Positions 1 through 13,270 of a stretch of DNA of 64,000 nucleotides are shown piece by piece. Each line of letters opens with the position of its first letter. The stretch's first letter is position 1. The translations under genes were made by a program, and so were the position numbers. The notes beneath the pieces were generated by a model. That model saw only the letters and a list, made by a program, of their open reading frames with translations, was not told the origin of the DNA and ran no database searches. Origin of the DNA: Saururus chinensis (taxonomy: Eukaryota; Streptophyta; Magnoliopsida; Piperales; Saururaceae); the NCBI GenBank assembly GCA_035235625.1, contig CP141142.1, positions 33,552,995-33,616,994 on the forward strand, written 5' to 3'.

Positions 1-282
1 ATTTTAATTTTTTAAAATAAATAAAACTATTAATATAGGAAGGAAGGCGTAACTAAAGGAAGTTGATATATCTTACTCTGCTTTCTATTTACCAAAAGTC
101 TACTCGATAAAGAAGGTGAGTCACATCTAATAGGAATATTTAGTTTTTTTAATGTTATAAAGTAGACTTCCAGTGTAGAGAAAATAAAATAGATTTATCA
201 TTTTCCATGTAATATACAGAGATAACTAGTTAGTGCATATTTAAACAGGTAATGTGCAAATCCCCGAGGTATAAAGAAGGTA

Positions 283-3002
283 TCATCGTCCCTGAGCCAT
301 CTCAATGTCACGGTTGACCCATTTCGCCGAAGTAGCGTCACCAGTTGCAGAGTTACCGCGATCCTCCCAAGATTCACCTAGCAAGCCCTCCTCTTCATTG
401 TTCAGTGGCACCCAAGGGTGCTCAGTACTTCTCCTCATCATCTGCTGCAGCTCCGTTGCAACATCTCTCATTGTCGGCCTATCCTCACCTTTGACCCTCA
501 GGCACCTCTCTGCAAGACGACCAATTGCCATCGCTCGATCTTCCCCTCCTTCAATTCGAACTCGTTCCTCCAATACCTTTGACCATCGATTGCCCCTTAT
601 CTCTGAAATGAAATGACTCACTGATGATTTTCTCTGAGCTCCTCCGATTGAGATGGGTCTCTGCCCTGTTAACAGCTCGACAAGTACCGCCCCAAAGCTG
701 TATACATCACTCTTCTCTGTCAATTGGCATGTTTGCAAGAACTCGGGATCCAAATATCCAGGAGTTCCTTTCACTATAGTTTCAATTTGTCCCTGCTGAT
801 CTGATGGAACTAGCTTTGATGTTCCAAAATCCGACACTTTGGCATTCAGGTTAGAGTCTAAGAGGATGTTTGCAGATTTGACATCTCCATGGATAATTGG
901 CACTGAGACATCTGAATGCAAGTAGGCGAGTGCTCCTGCAGTTTCTGATGCGATCTTTAGACGATTTCCAAATGAAATGGATCCAGCAAAATCCCTGTTA
1001 TGAAGACGCTGGGCGAGGGTTCCATTGCTGATGAACTCATACACCAAAATTGGACTTTTCGATTCCAGACAACATCCCAGAAGCTTTACCACATTCTTGT
1101 GGTTCATCCGATATAGAACCGAGATTTCATTTATGAAGTCTTCAACTTGATTCTGATCCATTGTTTTAGACTTCTTAACTGCAACTTCTCCATGCTGTGG
1201 TAGGTGTCCTTTGTAAACTATACCATAACCTCCCTCACCAATTATCTCTGAGTAATTGCTTGTTGCCTTTTTAAGCTCGTGCTCGTGGTAGATTTTGACT
1301 ATGTCCACTGCACCTCTTGAGGAGAGGCTATTGTGTATGGCACCTCCATTTTGATAATAATACTCCGCTTTTAGTTTTTCTAGCTTAGTCTTTTGCAAGT
1401 GCAAGTAGATTAACGTCCCAACGATAACTAGAATCAAGACAATTAAGTTAATTCCTGCACAATCAAGTACACAGTCAGATCGAAGAAATGCAAATGAGTC
1501 GCAGTAAGAGAAAGTTGCCTTTGCTCCAGCTACTTACCCACTACAAGCTGAGTTACTGGAAGTTTGCAACCTGTTTCATCTCTTCTTCCATTACCAACCA
1601 TTCCTCGAGGGCAAGAGCAATGATAGGACCCTTCATCATTATGACAAGCATGTGTGCAAGTGTTCTGCGACTTTTCATCACACTCGTTTATATCTACACA
1701 TTGTCAAACACTGCAATTAAACCAACTATGCTTTGCCAAAAAACAGTTCGCATGTGTTGCTTTTTCAGCTGCTTCATGTTCAAAGGGGTAGTTTCTATAC
1801 CCCATAAAACCACTCAGTACCCCAAGAATTTTGATAATGTTAGTACATGAAAAAAGGCGCAGTGAGGAGTTTATTGGGGCCATATATACCATGTTCAAAG
1901 GTAATTACTGCATGCCTTTCTAGAAATAAAAATACACTGTTTCTTGCTGCAACAGCATATTGCTAACTCTGCAGTAAAGCTGCTACTGCAACTGCATTTA
2001 CAACACATCAAAAAGCATTGAATTAGAAAGGTGTACGATTATTATCCCTTCTACCTTTTACGGTGTCAATGTATCCACTAATGTGATCAAGGACGATAAG
2101 CTACGAGAAAGTATCAGTAAAGCATCAGTCTTACACTTACCTCTGCATCCTTCGTAAGGGTTTCCAGCAAATCCCTCTTTGCAAGCGCAAAGGTATCCAG
2201 GGTCAACCTTGGCGGCGATGCACTTGGTATTCTGGCCTCGGCATGCGTAGTCGCCGGAGTGCTGGGCCAAATCGCAGCTTTTGTTGCTGATCGCCCAGTC
2301 CAGCACCACTGGGACGCTTTTATTTGCTTCATAGTAAAAACTATAATTGGATAGATAGGACTTCTTGAACTGGAACTGATCTTGAGCCACCAGAAACGCA
2401 AAGCCGCACTGGTACAATGAGAACCACTCGTCCGACCACCTACCAATTTTTGTGTTGAATTTTTTAACGCCCTTGGCAATGGGCACCTGACAGCACCCGA
2501 CCCCGTCGCAGTCGCTGTCCGCCAGCTGGATGTTGTCGTCGATGCAGTGCGTGGCACAGGTGTACATCGTGGAGTGTCCCCATATACCCCTCATCGTAGA
2601 TATGACGTTGCAGCCGATGGTCGTAAACCGGTTGCGTTGGGAGAAGGTGAAAGGCCAGTCTAAGTTGAGATTCACGCCGTAGGAGTGACTGCTTTTATGC
2701 CTGTCGATTGAGATGTTATAGCAGTCATACGACATGGGGGTACTGATGGTCATCTCTGCTTGGTCTAGTGAGATGTTAGTGACCTCCAGATTGCCCCAGA
2801 AGATTTTGGGTGGGTGGAAGGTATTGTTGCAAGTGAGATTGAAAGCTCGGTCTCTGAAACAGCCTTCGCTGCCACCCCCGCCGTTGCTAAGGCCGAAGGG
2901 GTATGGTATTTTGACGCTTCCGCACTCTCTTTGGCACTCAGAGCTGGCCACGGCTGTGCTCAGGCAGAGCATCAAAATCACCGGCAAATACATTCCCTGC
3001 AT
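283..3002 (-). CDS. WAKL: Wall-associated-kinase-like receptor kinase (3 exons, intact)
   Basis: Exons are 3002-2141, 1693-1538 and 1454-283 (862+156+1172 nt = 730 codons with the TGA). Introns 2140-1694 and 1537-1455 both begin GTAAGT and end AG, and the phases join exactly. The chosen start gives a signal peptide (MQGMYLPVILMLCLSTAVASS); an upstream in-frame ATG at 3068 would add 22 charged residues and bury it. The order is signal peptide, cysteine-rich GUB_WAK galacturonan-binding domain (CGSVKIPYPFG), an EGF-like module, a calcium-type EGF module opening DINEC (exon 2), a membrane helix at about 341-358, then a Ser/Thr kinase. Kinase landmarks are GEGGYG 412-417, lysine 433, HGD 528-530 and DFG 548-550. 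The family sits in the plasma membrane with its outside part in the cell wall, binding pectin or oligogalacturonides. HGD in place of HRD makes it a non-RD kinase. All key catalytic residues are present, so it is probably functional. Confidence 0.93.
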
Positions 3003-4263
3003 CTTCACCTTACTCCGTCTCCGCTCTCTCTCGCTCACATGGCGCATTCTTTTAAAGCATTCTAGCATAAAGATTTTTCGTGACCAAATAATTAGAGGCC
3101 ACCAAGAAACTTCGTAATCAAATCCGATAGTGGGAACGACGACTTGGCTCAGTCTTTTCTTTTTGTCTTTTTGTAATGGAGGTCAGTGTCCTCTCAGGTC
3201 CGCACCCGGGCCAACGACTACAAACTTAAAACGACGTAAACACGTTGAATTGGTCTTCTATTTCTTGGGCAAGGTATATTTTCTTAATTTGTAAGATGAG
3301 TTTTGGACACTATTTTCTATCTAACAAAATCTTGTATTTGGGTTTTCTTATTGTCATATGGACCTACTTTTTTTTATTTATAAAACCCAATATAATGTTG
3401 TATTTGACAAAAAGTGCCTTACAATTAATAGTATCCGAAGGTGTAAGTGTATTTTTATATAAAATTAGGAGGTATAAATATAGATTACCCAAAGAAACAA
3501 AGTTATACAAGAATCTACTATAGAGAGCTGAACAAATTAACCAGGTAATGTCCGGCTTGCCTTGGGCTTAACCCTAGCCATGAATAATCTCTTCAGGCCC
3601 TAGCCCGCCTTAACTCTATGTACACGTCCTAGCCTAACCTACTTGTAGGCTAGGCCCAAGATGGACAGAGTTGTCATTATTTTGAACATGTGTTTATTTA
3701 AGGGAAGTAATTTTTATGCCGTCTAATATAAGCCACGTATGGGAGTTTAAGATTGATGACGCATGTATTAGCGTACGTTAGCATCTATATTACTTACGTC
3801 AATGTGTGATAATATATACGTTATTAATCTTATTAATGAAGGGTTTTCATGTGTGGCTTATGTTAAACTTATTGTCACTAAGGACCATAAAAAAATGCTT
3901 CCCTACTTTAGCTACTGACTAAGTTATTTCTATTAAAAAAAATTTAAAAATTTAAAAATAAATAATAATTAGCATGATATAATTATCTTTTTTACTTCTT
4001 TATATTGAAAAATACTTTAGTGATGTAAGGATATATAGGCATAAGCCTACTTCGATGATTAACAGGCCCTTTTTTTAAATGATGACGATGTAAGTTTATT
4101 ATGTATGAAACCTAGGTGTAGCATTACTCCTTCATTTAAGTATTTAACTATTCTCTACAAATAAAAAAGGTACTTAATGATGAAATATGGTACGAAAAAG
4201 TGTACTTTTGTCTCGTAACTTTTAGTTTGAACTATCACCACTTCTCTCTCCTCTCTCCTTTAG

Positions 4264-4340
4264 TAAAATATAACTGGTGTTAAGTTTGTATAATTGAAGC
4301 TATTTCAACGCAGTGAAATAAGAAACGTGGGAAGAGTGGC
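4264..4340 (+). repeat. Diverged duplicate segment, copy 1
   Basis: The segment around GTTTGTATAATTGAAGC...GGGAAGAGTGG resembles 5110-5188 (GTTTGTAAAATTGAAAC...GAGGAAGAGTGG), in the same orientation about 850 bp downstream. Further short similarities upstream of both copies ('ttattttgaac', 'aagttattt...ttaaaaaaaat', 'atcaccact') suggest an old duplication of several hundred bases or two copies of one old repeat. Confidence 0.45.
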
Positions 4341-5109
4341 CAGGGAATCCAGCTATATACAGGGTGTTAGAGCATTTATTATTTTTTAGCAACAAATATG
4401 AGAACGACGTGGACGACTTTGGCTTTCCAAGACTAGGCAGTCCGCTGCTCCTTAGTTTTTCTTCTTTAGAGGTCAGTGTCTTCCCAAGCCAAGTCACGCA
4501 CCACGGGATAACGTGTTTTGTGGGTCAGTAAATGGCCTCAAATTTCATATTACATGACAACGTAAGAAAGAAGTTGGCGCCATAAAGAGGATGTCTTTTT
4601 CATGACAATGAGTCGAGCACTAGGAATGTACGAGAGGTAGTTATTTTTAAAATTGATGGTGCATATTAACATCAGTAATACTTATATAAATGTATATTAA
4701 CATAAATGCCCTCGATTTTGAAAATAAATACCTCTCAGGCTTTCCTTAGCCTCATGATGATTGGAAAACATAAAAAGATATTTCCCAACCTGGACCACCT
4801 TATAAGGTCAAGCTTATTTTTAATAGGGTTCACCCGGCACATCGAGCCTTATAATCCATATTGGGCCTCATCTTTGGAGGTGTACGCCTCCAAATGGCCC
4901 TACCCATACCGAATAGGACCTGGCCCAGCCCTTTGTCATCAATAAGCTAGGCCGGGCTTATGGGCTCTTGCAGGGTTTGGTTATTATTTTGAACGTGAGT
5001 CAACTCATGCTACTGGGCAAGTTATTTGGTTAAAAAAAATGAAATGTGATTTGACAACTATATGGTACGCTAATCACCCTTTCCATGGCTTTATGATCAC
5101 CACTCTAAC

Positions 5110-5188
5110 ATATTTTAATATGCCCGGGGGAGTTTGTAAAATTGAAACAATTTTAAAGCGAAGAAATAGGAAATGTGAGGAAGAGTGG
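5110..5188 (+). repeat. Diverged duplicate segment, copy 2
   Basis: This is the partner of the segment at 4264-4340, with roughly three quarters of bases shared by eye. No coding content was seen. Confidence 0.45.
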
Positions 5189-6504
5189 GTCAGGTTGAGC
5201 CCATGAGCTTTTTGTCTATTGGCCCGAGCCTTATTGCCTTTAAGATGGGTCGTAAATTTTTAAGCCCTGCCTGTCGAGAAAGTATCCAGTGGAACCGCTC
5301 TACCACTTGTCCGTACTTATGTCTATTCACCTTTAAACATGTAATCCAAAATTTTTGCCTCATCTCACTTAATTTTAAACATGTATAAATTCATGAGATG
5401 TGTTACTTTTTTAAAAGGCATATCTACCACATGTCTCGTGCAATGGTTCCATTAGATAATTTTTCCTGCCGGCCTATGGGCTTTGTATTATTAGGCATTA
5501 ATTTGTTCTTAGTAGGTTTGAGGTGTCGGCTTAAAGATGGCTACAAACCTAAGTAATTACAATGCCTCTTCAAAATTTTACTTAAGAATAAGAAGATGTA
5601 TTTTACCCTTTTTGTTGCAAAAATTAAGCTGATTTTGATATAAAGCACTAAATTCCTATGTCTACAGACTGTGAAAAGCAATCAAAGCAGGACACAAAAG
5701 TTCCTTGAGAAAAACTACAAAGCATTATATGGAGACTAAGATATGCACTATGTATAGAGTTACTAGTTTATAACGAAATAGTCCTTTTCTTAACTCAATT
5801 GGTCTTTACACTACTCTAAACTTCTATCACAACCCCGGCAATTTACTTGCATCAACTTTAGTCTTTTCTTCTTATTTACTTTGAATAATCCTGATCTTAA
5901 ATGAAAATCTATTCGCATGAATGATCATCCATTTATTGATATTCTCAATAACTCTTTAAATATGAGACTTAAAAGATTGCTTATGTGACGACCTGAATTT
6001 TAAATAAAAAAAAGTTTGAATCCCATCAATTTATAATAAAAGGGGGTCAATATCAACTATGTACAAATGAGAAACGATTAAATAATTTACGTAAGTGCAT
6101 AATTAATTTCAAAAGAAGACTAAAGACGCCACATACATCAAGCCAACATAAATATACAGTTTAAATAAAAAGAGACTAATCAATATTGCAAGCGCATGTT
6201 CTTAATTTTTTCACATACTGTTCCACTAATGCCCCAAACTTGTGTTTACAACTGTAGTATATGGGGGTGGGTGAGTATAAAGTTTGTATAACCCATAGAT
6301 AGTATAAAATTCTATTAACATGTTGTATGAAAATTTTGACAAATAAGAAGTACATATAAATCATATTTTAAATTTATGACTTAGAAATTGAAGTCAAATC
6401 TTTTGCAGAATTCATGGTAAAAACATATTATACACAGAATGTTGCCAATGCAAAAATGACATACCTCGAAAATGAAGAATTTCAATTGATTTTTTGAAGA
6501 GAAA

Positions 6505-7265
6505 AAGGAAGAAGATAGAGAAGCATCCAAAGCTTTCAATGAAGATTCAAGAGCCTTTTTCTACTATGCAAAACTAAACTTTTCTTTTACTTAGTAGTTG
6601 ATGAACTGTGGATAAGTTTCAGTTTATTTTTCTCTTTAATTTAAATTTTAGTTATGATTAATGACAATTGTATAAAATTAATTTTCTTTTTAATGGAAGA
6701 GTTTTAATGTTTATTTAATTTTATGTTAATTTATTGTCTTGTAGATGATAAATTGATGTAGTTTTGACATTTACATCGATTCTAATTTATGTGATTTTGA
6801 TGAGATGGTTATGCAATAGTTTTAATATCTTTATGACTAATGAATTAGATGAGTTATACTAAGATTAAATGAGTCATGTCTATAGTTTAGTTTAGTGTAG
6901 ATAATTTATACTATTGCCAAAGATGGATCATGCTATGAATTTTATTAATAATTTTTTCTAAAGTAATTCTAGCTTGTAGCTAAGAATACTTGCTCATAAT
7001 CACTCTAGATTTATATTAGAGGATAAAGAATTGTTATGGTTCTATAGTAGATTCGATTTCCTAAGTAATTATCATCATATTGATCTATTCCTTTTAATCT
7101 AGTTGATTACTTCTTTTGTTTAATTTAAGCATAAGTTTTTTTTAGTTTTCAATCAAAAAATTCTCTCTTAGATTTAGTAATTAATTAATTTGTCTCTGAG
7201 GTTCAACAACCTTTAAATATTTATCCTAGTACAATTACCTTGTACACTTGCAAAATATTTAATTA
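6505..7265 (+). repeat. Dispersed repeat (inverted partner of 35190-35950)
   Basis: About 760 bp match the reverse complement of 35190-35950 nearly along the whole length. Shared blocks include 'tgattcaagagc', 'atgacaattgtat', 'tttattgtcttgtagatgata', 'gaattgttatggttctatagt' and the end 'cctagtacaattaccttgtacac'. Both copies stop at the same end, as expected of a transposon-derived unit. The partner lies next to an Athila/Tat-like gag-protease region on the strand in matching orientation, so this is probably a non-coding part of that retrotransposon family. Confidence 0.75.
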
Positions 7266-7879
7266 TAATCGTTCAAGGACCACCGAATGTGGCACGCATT
7301 TGCAACCCAAAATGGCTGACCATCCATGGCGCGTGCAATGCCAAGCCCAGTGCGTCATGCCTTAGAAGGTCCGTACAACGCTAGCGTCAGCTTTTGATGT
7401 AACCCCTTTTTTTAAATCTTTTAAATTGAAAAAGATTTTAAAATTCAAATAGCCATAAATCTCTGCCCCGAACTCATATTCACACATTCTTGATACTGAT
7501 TAACTCGTATTGATGAGCCCTACGAAACAAGTCCACAAGGATATTTTATCTCATAAATTTAAAGTGAGGCCCACCCACTACTCACTTCTTATTGTCATAG
7601 ACTATGATCTAGACATTAGATTTATACATTCTTAGGCTTGATATGCTCTTCTCTCTGAACCCTTACAAGGATCTAAAAGTTCCTTCAAGAGATTAAGGCT
7701 CAAAATGATTTAAATTCGATAAAAACAATTATTGGGCCTGAAAACTCGATATGGGCCCAAAAGTTTATATTTTTAAAATATTAAAATAGTGGATTGTTCC
7801 AATCTACTCCTCTTACAAATGTTTTGCTCTCGAAATTTATACAACTTTTAAACTATAAATAACTCAGGATATTTTTTTA
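7266..7879. other. Intergenic, no gene seen
   Basis: AT-rich sequence between a dispersed repeat and the chromodomain end of a gypsy relic. No frame of interest was seen. The part nearest 7880 is probably the 3' end of that element. Confidence 0.4.
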
Positions 7880-8700
7880 ACATTTCACTCTCTGTTTCCC
7901 AAGTTGCCTCTTCCCAGGAATGATGCTACCACAAAACTTTTTCCAAATTTTTTTTGTCCCAAGGATATGTTCTTTTCAATTCAAAATCTTAATTGGTTTT
8001 TCCTCAAAAGATAAATCTAGCCTAAGGGTAACGGAAGACTGGTCAAGAATGTGGGAGGGGTCCTAAACATACTTCTGAAGCATGAATACGTGGATGATGT
8101 TATGGACATCGTCGAGTTGTGGGAGTAAGGCTAATCTGTAAGCCATCAGGCCAATCATCTCGAGGACCTCAAATAGCCCTGTGAAATGCAGGATTAATTT
8201 GCCTTTGATGATGAACCTCATGACCCCTTGAGTTTGTGAGATTTTCATAAGCACATGGTCACCTACAGTGAACTTGATATCCTTTTGTCTTTGGTTAATG
8301 TAACTCTTTTGACAACACTAACCTATCACTAGCCGTTCTTTGATAAACTTCACCTTATCTGTACATTGCTGCAAGAACTATACTTTTATCAGCTTACGCT
8401 CTCTAACATTACTTCAACAAGTTAGAGATATGAAAAGTTTCCCATACAATGCCTTGTAGGGAGCCATGTCGATGCTCGAGTGGAAGTTATTATTGTTAGC
8501 AAACTCGGCAAGTGGTAGAAAATTGTCAATTACCCTTCAAGTCAATAATGCACACTAGCAACATGTCTTCTAGAATTTGGATAATTCTTTCTGACTGACC
8601 ATTGGTTTGCGGGTAGAATGTAATACTAAACTTGAGACTAGTGCCTAGTTCTTGTTGGAATCCTTGCCAAAATTGAGAGGTAAATTGACTATCCTTACAA
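7880..8700 (-). pseudogene. Ty3/gypsy chromovirus integrase-chromodomain relic (Tekay-like)
   Basis: On the minus strand the C-terminal integrase region is open from 8254 to 8063: GVMRF near the start, then GLFEVLEMIGLMAYRLALL and a VFMLQKYV end, typical of plant chromovirus polyproteins. Frames further upstream (8700-8260) still show the integrase core with many stops, and 7880-8040 shows decayed chromodomain wording. In an active element, integrase joins the DNA copy to the chromosome and the chromodomain guides it to heterochromatin. Here stops and frameshifts make it dead. A related LTR lies upstream on the same strand at 9070-10510. Confidence 0.8.
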
Positions 8701-9069
8701 TATAACTATTGTAATTTGTGAAAATTGATGAAAATTGAAACCTGTGAAAATATTTTATATTTTTCACATCATCGCTTCAAAACTACACAATTTGAATTTT
8801 TGTAAATCATCAAAACCCATCAACTAATAACCGCAGATGTGAAATCAAACAAAAACATATAAAACCACAAGTGCCATAGCCATGAACTTAAACATACATC
8901 TTGTAAGCATAACCGAGTACAAGTCTGATAACAGTCCAAAAGTAAATAGTCTATATATAAGTTCAAAATATTACATATATATGCTCTCAACTCGCTCAAT
9001 ACATGTATTATCAAAACAATACTTCAAGTCATGGAATAACTAAACAAAAGAAAATGATTAGTCAAAAAT
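8701..9069. other. Unassigned AT-rich segment
   Basis: This lies between the integrase relic and an LTR fragment. It contains small repeated 'gtgaaaat' wording and no recognisable coding sequence. It may be a separate small insertion or decayed internal sequence of the gypsy element. Confidence 0.35.
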
Positions 9070-10510
9070 TTACCTGAAGTCAGTAAGTCCATCCTCTCCT
9101 CAAATCATTTGGTTCTGCCTACGAAGCTCTAGTGTTGGGACCTGCAGATGTCACTAGAGTAGCTATAATTTAAGAGAGGGAAAATGAGTATTTTCATACT
9201 TAGTATGAGAATTCTAATCAGTGAACTATGTAAGTTCATATATAGTTGTGTTCATGAAACATAACATGAAGCAGTAAAATATGATTAAATCAAAGTCTCA
9301 CAAAACATCATGCCCATAATCATACACATATCACAAACTCATGTTTGTCCCATCTTACCACACAGTCTTACACATATACTTACAGTTAGAGTCTTACTTA
9401 TAGTGTCTTACTCAAACTCTTACACTTACAGTCCTACTCTTACAATCTTACTCAACACATACACTTACAAGCTTACTCAACCACTTACACTTACAATCTT
9501 ACTGAAGCGTCACCTTAACCTCTGGGGAGTAACTAGACGTCATGGATTTTTCTGATTGCAAGACACACCTATGCTCATGGGGCACATGATCAAATAGGTA
9601 AGACTATTTCCATGATACTACTTACATGAGCGTGCAAATGCCCACACTCAAGGAGCTATATAGTGCATAGTGCCTACTAATGGCAGAAATTATACAATGT
9701 TATTTCAAGCTGAATCATACATTGTCACATAGGTTAGAATCATACAATACCATCACAACGCAGAAAAATCATATAGAGCCCTCAATAGAGCATCACACGT
9801 CTGAGTTTAAAATCAACACTAAGACAACTTCTCATTAGATAAACACCATGACTAGACATGAGAAATACTCAATCACTGGCTAGCTCAAATACAGAACTTA
9901 ATCAATTGAACCTTTAAAGTCTTAAACTCACAAGGTTAGCATATTAGTTTTACTTAACATTCAAGTTTTAATTAAATACTTTATGCTAGTGTAATAATCA
10001 TTTGAAATCATATTATCATACATTTTTCTAATAAGCTAGAAATTAAGTCTATCTGCCCACTGAACCCTGAAGCTTTCCTCTCATTTCATCAAATTTGATC
10101 TAGTCCAAACTAACCGTAACCTATCAAACATATGCATATCAATGTTATATATGCAAACCACCACCATTCTGCATGTCAATCCACACATATCCAACCCAAC
10201 ATAAATTACAATTTAAATATCCAGCATAGGCATCATCCATTGCATATGAATATAGATAAATCATCTTATTTGCATGCAAATAAATTTCCCATACAAACAT
10301 ACGTTTAATATCATTCGTCAAGCCAATAAACGTGCCATTTAATCAACATTCACATAAGCTAACATCATACCATTACACGTGATATCCATTGCATTACACA
10401 TCATTAAACATGTAATTACATTGACCCTAACATGCATTCTAACATACAATGCATGCTATGATGAAATTGAAAGTTCAAAGGTCCCCTACCTCATTTTCCA
10501 AGAAAGCTTG
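9070..10510 (-). mobile_element. LTR fragment of Tekay-like gypsy element
   Basis: The reverse complement aligns with the large LTRs at 45440-48193 and 61165-64000. It shares 'gaggtaggggacctt...aatttcat.atagcatgc' (near 10500-10450), the degenerate tandem units around 'tatgattctgcc' (9790-9640), the 'cagaggttaaggtgacgc' block, the 'gtaagtgtaag' array (9500-9340) and 'agtatgaaaatactca' near 9195. Neither LTR end was found intact, so it is a truncated copy. It lies upstream, on the same strand, of the integrase relic and may be its 5' LTR. Confidence 0.75.
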
Positions 10511-10654
10511 AGGGTGAGCACATGACTATGGTGGCTTCGTTGACAAATTCAGGAACCAAAGCATCGCCTTCTATAAAATAGAGTTGCCCCCAGTGTGCCA
10601 AAGTGTTGAAGGGCATGCCGGGGGTTCGTACAAAGAATGGTCCAGTCCCGATTC

Positions 10655-11861
10655 TTATATTGCGCTAAAGAGAGCATTGTCGTAGAGGGGGGTGAATAAA
10701 CAACTACTTTAAGAAATTATTCGCAGCTACTTCTCTAACCCACTTACATGGAGAAACACTTACGATCTTATTCAATCAAATAAGGCACATGAAAAAATAA
10801 ATCAAAGGCATGCATACAACCAATGAAAATTAAAACAAATAATGCACATAAGATTTATAGTGTGATTCGAACGTCGAGAACTAGACGATGCCTACATTCA
10901 CACATTTTTCAAGTAAAAGTTAAATATGAAGAACTCACATGAAAATTTGCCACTCAAGTGGGTTGGAGTTCTTCGCTTGAATAGAACTTCAAGCTTATGG
11001 CCTTCCCACATCCATCCTTTAATTTAACTAGCTGCTTCAAAATTGTTAAGGCTTTTTATACAGGAGATTTGAGTTTCTAAAGGGTATTCCTATTTGATTT
11101 AAAAACTCATGGCCAAGTAACCTTGATCCTTTCCAATGATCTCTTGAAGAGACCTTAATGACCCTTGTACAAATGGAGGAAGAATAATCAAGGCATACTA
11201 AGGTTTCAAAACATACTCCAATGAGGTGGATGAAACCTTAGCCAAGGGGTCTTGAATCCCTTCCCAAGATCTCAAGTAATAGACTCAATGACCCTCGATT
11301 AGAATCTTCTCAAGGCTTTCCACAAGTTTGCAAGGTTGGGGACAAAAACCAAGAGTCTTTAGAGGGATGTTGACCATCTAATTTCAGCCCCAAGAGGGGG
11401 TATTTATAGTTGAGATGAACCCTTTAAAAATAACTCACCAAAGTATTCAGTTGGTAGAATCTGTTCACTGAACCATTCAGTTAGTGAGAATCACTCACCA
11501 CCACTCACCGAAGTCTTGTTTAGACAAGGATTTCTCACTGAAGCGCTCAGTTAGACAATAACTATTCACTGAGGGCTCGGCTAGTAAGAAATCACTCACC
11601 TAAGGCTCAATAGTGAGGATCCACTCATCAAGGACTCACAATAAGGGCTTTCATTAATTCAATAGGCCATGGAAAAATTTTTAAGTAAATGTTTTGTTTC
11701 CTTAAGGCTGGGTAGGGAGGATTGTCATGACCTTTACACCTTGTGCACATCATCTAGTGTGTTGTCGAAGGATCTTGAGCTTTATGTTTGATGTTCACAC
11801 TTCTAGTCTTGAGCTCATGTCTCATGACACATACATCACTTGTCACAAAAATAGACAATAT
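10655..11861 (-). mobile_element. Probable LTR of a SIRE-like copia element (left part)
   Basis: The segment has 'gtagaggggggtgaataaac' wording typical of large plant copia (SIRE/Maximus type) LTRs. It continues after the CACTA element at 16069-16245, where 'attcccctatgtcatttttatgat' and 'aactccccctcaattg' match the expected end of such LTRs. From 11440 to 11640 it holds several imperfect repeats of 'tcactgaagcgctcagttag'. No pol frame is attached. Family assignment rests on recollection of LTR wording, so it is tentative. Confidence 0.5.
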
Positions 11862-12570
11862 CACTACAACAAAATATAATATTAACAATGCATATATTAG
11901 CGACATAACACTAAGCGTCGCTAAAAATAACTATTTGCGACGAATGAAAAAGCGTTGCAAAAAAATGAACTATTAGCGACGTATATACATATGCATCGCT
12001 AATACTAATCATATTAGCGACACTATATTATAAGTGTCGCTAATAGTTCCTCTATTTGCGACGCTTTCTACAAGTGTTGCTAAAAGATATAAATTTTAAT
12101 TAAAAAAGAAAAAAATATAACTTTTAGCGACGCTTTTCTTAAGTGTCGCTAATAGCTCTAGCAATAGCGACACTTATGAAAAGCGTCACTAATAGTGCTG
12201 CTGTTAGCGACACTTACAAAAGCGTCACTAATAGTTATGAATTAAAAATTAAAAAAATAAAAAATTTAAATTATTAGCGATGCATTTAAATAACGTCGCA
12301 AATACCATTTCTAATAGCGACGCTTATTTAAAAGCGTTGCTAATAGCTTTATTAATTCATTTTCTTTAATAAATAAATATTAAAAATATTATAATAAACT
12401 TCCTAAATATAATGTATTTTATTCAATATTTTCTATTTGTATATATATTAAATAAATATTAAATTTTCAATAAAAATTAGTGTTAATAATAGATTAAACT
12501 TTCACTATTTATATATAATATATTTTATTTCTTAAATATTATTATTAATTTTAAAATATAATTTATAATA

Positions 12571-13270
12571 AAAGAGAGAGTGAAGAGAGTGCATAGAGAG
12601 AGAGTGAAAGTGAGGAGAGAGAGAAGATGAGGAGAGAGAGGGAGCAAAGAGAGAGAGAGAGAGAGAGAGAGGGAGGAGAGAGAGAGGGAGGAGAGAGAGG
12701 GAGGGAGGGAGGAGAGAGAGGGGAGGAGAGAGAGAGGGTGGAGAGAGAGCGAGAGAGAACGAGAGCAGAGAGGAGAGAGGAGAAAGAGAGAGAGAAGAGA
12801 GAGGGAGGAGAGAGAAAGAGAGCAGGGAGGAGAGAGGAGAAAGAGAGAGAGAGGGGGAGGGAGGAGGGAGAGAGGGGGAGGGAGAGAGGAGAGAGAGGGG
12901 GAGAAAGAAGGTAGAGAGGGTGAGGAGAGAGAGGAGAGAGAGAGAGAGAGAGAAAAGAGGGTGGAGAGAGGGAGGAGAGGAGAGAGGGGAGAGGGAGGAG
13001 AGAGAGGAGAGAGAGAGAGGAGAGGAGAGAGAGGGGAGAGAGAGATAGGAGAGAGTGGAGAGAGAGGGTGAGGAGAGAGAGGGAAGAGAGAGAGAGGAGA
13101 GGAGAGAGAGGGGAGAGAGAGGAGAGAGAGGGTGAGGAGAGAGAGTTAGAGAGAGGGTGAGGAGAGAGAGTTAGAGAGAGGGTAGAGTGAGAGGAGAGGG
13201 AGAGAGAGAGGAGAGGGAGAGAGAGAGGGGAGGGAGGAGAGAGAGAGAGGTGAGAGAAGAGAGAGGGGAA
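12571..13270 (+). repeat. GA-rich low-complexity tract 1
   Basis: About 700 bp consists almost only of A and G on the plus strand, with mixed AG, GGAG and GAGAGGG units. Apparent reading frames here give only Arg/Glu/Gly-rich sequence and are not genes. The tract lies inside a CACTA-like element. Confidence 0.9.

Larger units (their letters stand above)
3069..6480. other. Intergenic region without a recognisable gene
   Basis: AT-rich DNA with no ORF that resembles a protein family. It contains short GC-richer patches with repeated 'taggcccaag/gggcctcat' wording (near 3550-3660, 4810-4970 and 5190-5290) and diverged duplicated segments listed separately. The first few hundred bases upstream of the receptor-kinase start should hold its promoter, but I could not fix a TATA box or start site with confidence. 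Confidence 0.5.

Noticed and set aside
305-616. Plus-strand frame opposite the kinase
   Set aside because: Antisense shadow of the kinase exon.
2734-3117. Plus-strand frames opposite the first exon of the receptor kinase
   Set aside because: Antisense shadows of a well-supported exon.
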